Shown here: piece by piece, positions 63,482 through 64,000 of the stretch
Layout of the letters: each line of letters opens with the position of its first letter
How positions within the stretch are numbered: the first letter of the stretch is position 1
Source: Pseudarthrobacter sp. C4D7
GTDB lineage: Bacteria > Actinomycetota > Actinomycetes > Actinomycetales > Micrococcaceae
Direction of reading: 5' to 3'
Length of the DNA: 64,000 nt
Assembly (NCBI RefSeq): GCF_013359725.1
Contig: NZ_JABFMW010000017.1
Location: forward strand, 24,556 to 88,555
Notes under the pieces: model-generated
What the model was told of the DNA's origin: nothing
What the model saw: only the letters and a program-made list of their open reading frames with translations
Database searches by the model: none
Translations under genes and position numbers: made by a program

Positions 63482-63744
63482 GGGGCGTCCTAGGGTGCGG
63501 GTGAACCGGGCGCCGCCGCCGTCTGCATGACAAAGGAGGGTCCAGGACCGCTCCGTCGTGCGCCCGCGGCGGGCCCGGCCGGCCAGCCGCCATGTCCACA
63601 GGGTAGGACGTCCGGCGCAGGGCCACACGGGTGTCTGCTACCCAACTTCGCCATGGAACTCCCCGTTTTTTGCCCACTGCTTATATAGGGATGCAGTAAG
63701 GTCGCTGCAGTAGCTGAGGCCATCACCGCGATGACGGAGACATA

Positions 63745-63894
63745 GTGAACAAGACCTTGTGGATCTGCAGCCTTGTAGGCGCCGCGTTGGGAATCAGCCT
63801 GGGGTTGGCGATTTTCCATACGCCGTTCTGGGGCTGCGCGCTGGGCCTCGGGGTGGGAGCGCTGGTCGGGGCGTCGATGCAGCGTCGCCACTGA
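63745..63894 (+). CDS. Small hydrophobic membrane protein, 49 residues
   Basis: GTG at 63745 to TGA at 63892-63894. The product has two hydrophobic segments, LWICSLVGAALGISLGLAIF and GCALGLGVGALVGASM, joined by HTPFW, and ends in the basic QRRH, giving an inside-C orientation. Glycine-zipper-like spacing (GxxxG in both helices) is evident. It resembles small membrane proteins common in Actinobacteria but I cannot name a family. Shine-Dalgarno is weak (GGAGACATA, 63736-63744). Confidence 0.5.
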   Translation: MNKTLWICSLVGAALGISLGLAIFHTPFWGCALGLGVGALVGASMQRRH

Positions 63895-64000
63895 GAACGT
63901 CCGGGGACGGTCAGGGGACAGCGCTCCCGGCTGGGTTGAAATCTTCTACTGGCATCCCTGCGGATCAAATGTGAGCGTATTCGCCACGAAAGCCTGCGTC
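63895..64000. other. Right end of window, no supported feature
   Basis: A GTG at 63971 opens a frame to the window edge (ten codons), but this is too short to support a gene. Nothing else is visible. Confidence 0.4.

Noticed and set aside
63971..64000. Start of another gene at the right window edge
   Set aside because: Only ten codons are visible from the GTG, too few to judge.

Overview
The window is high-GC chromosomal DNA from an actinobacterium. Gene content and order point to the Micrococcaceae, most likely Arthrobacter or Pseudarthrobacter. The pointers are gmk-rpoZ-coaBC-metK-priA, comEA-comEC-holA next to rpsT, lepA-hemW, hrcA-dnaJ-rsmE, phoH-ybeY-corC-era, a LEU-type leader before leuA, recO-uppS, and the cta/qcr respiratory cluster beside trpD. 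The assignment is an inference from family knowledge; no search was run. It is mostly a densely packed core region with no phage, IS element, CRISPR array, rRNA or tRNA that I can see.

Layout. 1-5562: nucleotide, CoA and SAM synthesis plus a helicase-dead PriA. 5559-9427 (minus): SorC-type regulator, aldo/keto reductase, alpha/beta hydrolase and glycosyltransferase. 9553-13775: glycerol operon glpD-glpF-glpK, divergent from the SorC regulator, ending in a long terminator. 13919-16652: leuS with an attenuator-type leader (peptide MRAILLLS plus intrinsic terminator). 16740-19829: DegV protein and two lipoproteins, the first apparently frameshifted. 19921-24364: competence genes, holA and rpsT. 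24533-32925: PemK/MazF-like protein, lepA, hemW, DUF4870, DUF3097, then hrcA (CIRCE operator), dnaJ and rsmE. 32918-39755: GerMN lipoprotein, phoH, ybeY, corC-like gene, era and an LCP cell-wall ligase. 39835-49828: M13 peptidase, leuA with a leucine leader peptide, recO, uppS, hydrolase, pyrD, DUF3043 and an M20 dipeptidase. 50012-59423: erpA, ctaC-ctaD-ctaF, then HPr and a DasR-like GntR regulator around a dre-like palindrome, then qcrB-qcrA-qcrC-ctaE on the minus strand. 59572-64000: trpD, a small Lrp/AsnC-type protein, DUF3054, a perfect-looking 1633-bp tandem duplication of this block, and small hypothetical genes.

How the parts work together. cta and qcr together encode the bc1-aa3 respiratory supercomplex, and ErpA fits as a maturation factor for Fe-S proteins such as the Rieske subunit. 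GlpF, GlpK and GlpD take glycerol to dihydroxyacetone phosphate. HPr and the GntR regulator suggest PTS/amino-sugar control. leuA and leuS both carry leucine-codon leader peptides, so leucine synthesis and leucyl-tRNA charging probably respond to the same signal.

The most notable points are the tandem duplication with a truncated trpD copy, the two leucine leaders, a recurring start geometry (TANNNT 6-7 bases before the start codon with no Shine-Dalgarno) at about a dozen genes that suggests leaderless transcripts, the dre-like operator, a TGCAC/GTGCA palindrome in front of the SorC gene, and the frameshifted lipoprotein. I did not find a clearly new multi-gene system; the SorC-reductase-hydrolase-glycosyltransferase block is the least explained gene set.
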